Source: Chitinophagaceae bacterium UBA1953 (GTDB taxonomy: Bacteria > Bacteroidota > Bacteroidia > Chitinophagales > Chitinophagaceae). From it: a stretch of DNA of 6,637 nucleotides. Location of the stretch: the NCBI GenBank assembly GCA_002336115.1, contig DDEN01000007.1, forward strand, positions 891-7,527, written 5' to 3'. This document shows positions 6,592 through 6,637 of this stretch, piece by piece. Position numbers and translations under genes: made by a program. Below the pieces are notes generated by a model, which was given only the letters and a program-made list of their open reading frames with translations, made no database searches and was not told where the DNA came from. How positions within the stretch are numbered: the first letter of the stretch is position 1; the number at the start of each line of letters is the position of its first letter.

Positions 6592-6637
6592 GCATTATCA
6601 ATTTCATTATTTAACCCAATCGGCAATAAAAATATTG

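Noticed and set aside
1..6637. CRISPR array, tRNA, rRNA, insertion sequence or prophage signals
   Set aside because: No regularly spaced repeats, cloverleaf-like or rRNA segments, transposase or integrase frames, or terminal inverted repeats with target duplications were seen.

Overview
The window looks like chromosomal DNA from a Bacteroidota bacterium, perhaps near the Chitinophagaceae/Sphingobacteriales; this is an inference from style, not a database match. The DNA is AT-rich. None of the four genes has a clear Shine-Dalgarno sequence, and the two + strand starts lie behind A-rich leaders. One small exported protein has the 'xxAQ' signal-peptide end common in that phylum. A very large multi-PAS HisKA_3 sensor kinase also fits.

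Layout: positions 1-122 hold no gene I can support. Positions 123-5260 carry a two-gene unit on the minus strand. Its first gene (4310-5260) encodes a PhnD-like periplasmic binding lipoprotein. Its second (123-4313) encodes a 1396-residue membrane sensor histidine kinase. The two overlap by 4 bases (ATGA), so they are almost certainly co-transcribed and translationally coupled. A 391-base divergent intergenic region (5261-5651) contains an almost perfect 21-base palindrome and several weaker inverted repeats. On the + strand follow a small secreted basic protein (5652-6047) and, after 169 bases with another palindrome and a weak terminator-like hairpin, a small coiled-coil protein (6217-6591). 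Neither has a recognised function.

Working model: no ABC permease or ATPase gene accompanies the binding protein. It is therefore more likely a ligand-presenting co-receptor for the kinase than part of a transporter. The kinase would combine this envelope signal with cytoplasmic inputs read by six PAS domains and one GAF domain, including one PAS with an Aer/NifL-like (possibly flavin) signature. It would then phosphorylate a response regulator of the NarL/LuxR type. No response regulator is present in the window. Whether the divergent small secreted protein is a target or partner of this pathway cannot be told from sequence alone.
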